Source: Brevundimonas sp.
GTDB taxonomy: Bacteria > Pseudomonadota > Alphaproteobacteria > Caulobacterales > Caulobacteraceae
Length of the DNA stretch: 5,124 nucleotides
Direction: 5' to 3'
Assembly: GCA_022712235.1 (NCBI GenBank)
Contig: JALAGW010000266.1
Coordinates: 1-5,124, forward strand
Position numbers and translations under genes: made by a program. Below the pieces are notes generated by a model. It did not search any database and had not been told where the DNA came from. It saw only the letters and a program-made list of their open reading frames with translations. Positions 4,478 to 5,124 of this stretch are shown in pieces (position 1 is the stretch's first letter; every line of letters starts with the position of its first letter).

Positions 4478-4909
4478 ATGGACACGACCCGTATCGAGAA
4501 GCGTATCGGCGTGAATGCGCCGTCGGACCGCATCTGGGAGATCCTGTCGGATCTCGAGAACTGGCACGCCTGGAACCCCTATGAGACCGAGGTCACCGGG
4601 GCCCTGGCCTTCGGCGCGAGCATCAGCCTGACCGAGGCCCTGCCGGGCATGGCCGAACGCCAGGTCCAGGCCCGCCTGGGGGACTGGCAGCCCTATTCGC
4701 AGCTGGTCTGGGCCGAAAAGCGCGGCTGGCTGTTCAACGCCATCCGCTATTACGAGATCGAGGAGTTGGAGCGCGGCGCCTGCATCGTCTCCAACGGCGT
4801 CATCTTCTCGGGCCTGCGCGGCGAACTGTTCCACGACAAGCACCGCAAGAGCATCCGCAGCGCCTATGAAGACATCGCCGAGGCCTTGAGGCGCGCCGCC
4901 GAGGGCTGA
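4478..4909 (+). CDS. SRPBCC-family (START-like / polyketide cyclase-type) protein
   Basis: This 143-residue protein has the length and pattern of a single SRPBCC domain, a helix-grip fold that encloses a deep hydrophobic pocket. The N-terminal signature is clear: a first strand (RIEKRIGVNAP, 5-15), then the helix SDRIWEILSDLENWHAWNP (16-34) typical of polyketide cyclase/dehydrase and CoxG-like proteins. A run of strands rich in aromatic residues follows (SQLVWAEK at 74-81, GWLFNAIRYYEIEEL at 83-97), then the long C-terminal helix (about 116-140) that closes the pocket. No signal peptide or membrane segment is present, so it is cytoplasmic. Ligand and role cannot be read from the sequence; the family includes lipid binders, cyclases and chaperone-like proteins. 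It lies 28 bases after the ferredoxin-like gene and is probably co-expressed. Its TGA directly abuts the stop codon of the convergent tadC-like gene. Confidence 0.87.
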   Translation: MDTTRIEKRIGVNAPSDRIWEILSDLENWHAWNPYETEVTGALAFGASISLTEALPGMAERQVQARLGDWQPYSQLVWAEKRGWLFNAIRYYEIEELERGACIVSNGVIFSGLRGELFHDKHRKSIRSAYEDIAEALRRAAEG

Positions 4910-4916
4910 TCAGCCC
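4903..4916. repeat. Perfect 14-base palindrome spanning two abutting stop codons
   Basis: GGGCTGATCAGCCC is a perfect palindrome centred between 4909 and 4910. It contains the TGA of the rightward SRPBCC gene and the TGA of the leftward tadC-like gene. As RNA it would form a short GC-rich hairpin (GGGCT/AGCCC, loop GATC) on either strand. There is no T-tract on either side, so it is at best a weak, non-canonical bidirectional terminator. Confidence 0.5.
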
Positions 4917-5124
4917 ATGCCGCCGCCGCCCTTCATCATGTCCATGATGTTGATGATGGCCGGGCCCAGGATGACCACGAACAGCACCGGCAGGAAGAAG
5001 ATGATCATCGGCACGGTCAGCTTGGCCGGCAGCGCCGCCGCCTTCTTCTCGGCCGCCGACAGACGCAGGTCGCGGTTCTCCTTGGCCATGCTGCGCAGGG
5101 CGGAACCCAAGGGCGTGCCATAGG
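4910..5124 (-). CDS. tadC: TadC-like Flp pilus assembly / type II secretion F-domain protein, C-terminal part (5' truncated by window edge)
   Basis: The frame is open from the window edge to the TGA at 4910-4912 and gives about 71 residues, the end of a protein usually about 300-330 residues long. The visible part, YGTPLGSALRSMAKENR followed by AAEKKAAALPAKLTVP and a hydrophobic segment (LTVPMIIFFLPVLFVVILGP), is the characteristic C-terminus of T2SF-domain proteins of the TadB/TadC type, with the conserved R, the AExKA motif, P-KL-P and the final membrane helix ending in GPAI. TadC (CpaH in Caulobacter) is an inner-membrane platform protein of the Flp/Tad pilus machine that works with TadB and the ATPase TadA. 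The tail is short and glycine/methionine rich (MMKGGGGMG). The TTG at 5110 is an internal leucine codon. Neighbouring tad/cpa genes would be expected just beyond the right edge. TadB is the main alternative; the YGTPLxxALR form favours TadC. Confidence 0.87.
   Translation of the reverse strand, partial: YGTPLGSALRSMAKENRDLRLSAAEKKAAALPAKLTVPMIIFFLPVLFVVILGPAIINIMDMMKGGGGMG

Noticed and set aside
2718..4514. A 598-codon rightward open frame opposite the amidohydrolase gene
   Set aside because: It is the antisense shadow of the amidohydrolase: its product is low-complexity and rich in Arg, Gly, His and Ala, has no recognisable domain, and the opposite frame carries all M20D motifs.
4403..4843. 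A 146-codon leftward open frame opposite the SRPBCC gene
   Set aside because: It is a GC-rich antisense shadow; the rightward frame has a ribosome binding site and a clear SRPBCC signature.
1..5124. Defence system, prophage, transposon or CRISPR
   Set aside because: No tandem repeats, transposase, integrase, nuclease or helicase motifs, and no base-composition break, were found; the genes look like ordinary chromosomal content.

Overview
This 5.1 kb, very GC-rich window is a piece of chromosome from an alphaproteobacterium, most likely of the Caulobacterales (Brevundimonas/Caulobacter type). That placement is inferred from the codon use, the compact short-gap layout, the alphaproteobacterial form of DapE and the TadC/CpaH-type Flp-pilus gene; no marker here fixes the genus. 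No RNA genes, insertion sequences, CRISPR arrays or phage genes are visible. The window starts inside one gene (dapE) and ends inside another (tadC-like).

Layout. 1-453 (+): the C-terminal part of DapE (lysine/diaminopimelate synthesis). 454-531: a short gap holding an exact ECF41-type promoter, TGTCACA-N16-CGTC. 532-1888 (+): a two-gene unit made of an AhpD-like carboxymuconolactone decarboxylase (CMD) family protein and an ECF41 (SigJ-type) sigma factor that overlaps it by 14 bases. 1885-2609 (-): three small genes read leftwards, namely a 47-residue single-pass membrane protein (2466-2609), a Rid-family protein (2094-2435) and a 69-residue coiled-coil protein (1885-2094). 2676-3992 (-): an exported M20D amidohydrolase, 66 bases upstream of that trio and possibly in the same transcript. 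3993-4074: the only divergent intergenic region. 4075-4909 (+): a small thioredoxin-like [2Fe-2S] ferredoxin-type protein followed by an SRPBCC (START-like) protein. 4910-5124 (-): the C-terminal end of a TadC-like type II secretion F-domain protein.

How the genes fit together. The clearest functional module is the sigma factor unit. ECF41 sigma factors lack a classical anti-sigma factor, carry a fused SnoaL-like C-terminal regulatory domain, and usually sit beside a CMD, oxidoreductase or epimerase gene that they transcribe from a TGTCACA/CGTC promoter. All these parts are present, so the sigma factor probably transcribes its partner and itself. The leftward genes could form an amino-acid scavenging or metabolite-repair group (periplasmic release of amino acids from N-acyl conjugates plus a Rid imine/enamine deaminase), but this is inference from proximity. 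Both convergent junctions are extremely tight: stop codons overlap in CTAG at 1885-1888 and abut in TGATCA at 4907-4912.

I see no wholly new system. The points most worth a second look are the complete ECF41 promoter-target-regulator cassette, the 47-residue membrane protein that is easily missed, the unusual cysteine spacing of the ferredoxin-like protein, and the repeat structure in the divergent intergenic region.
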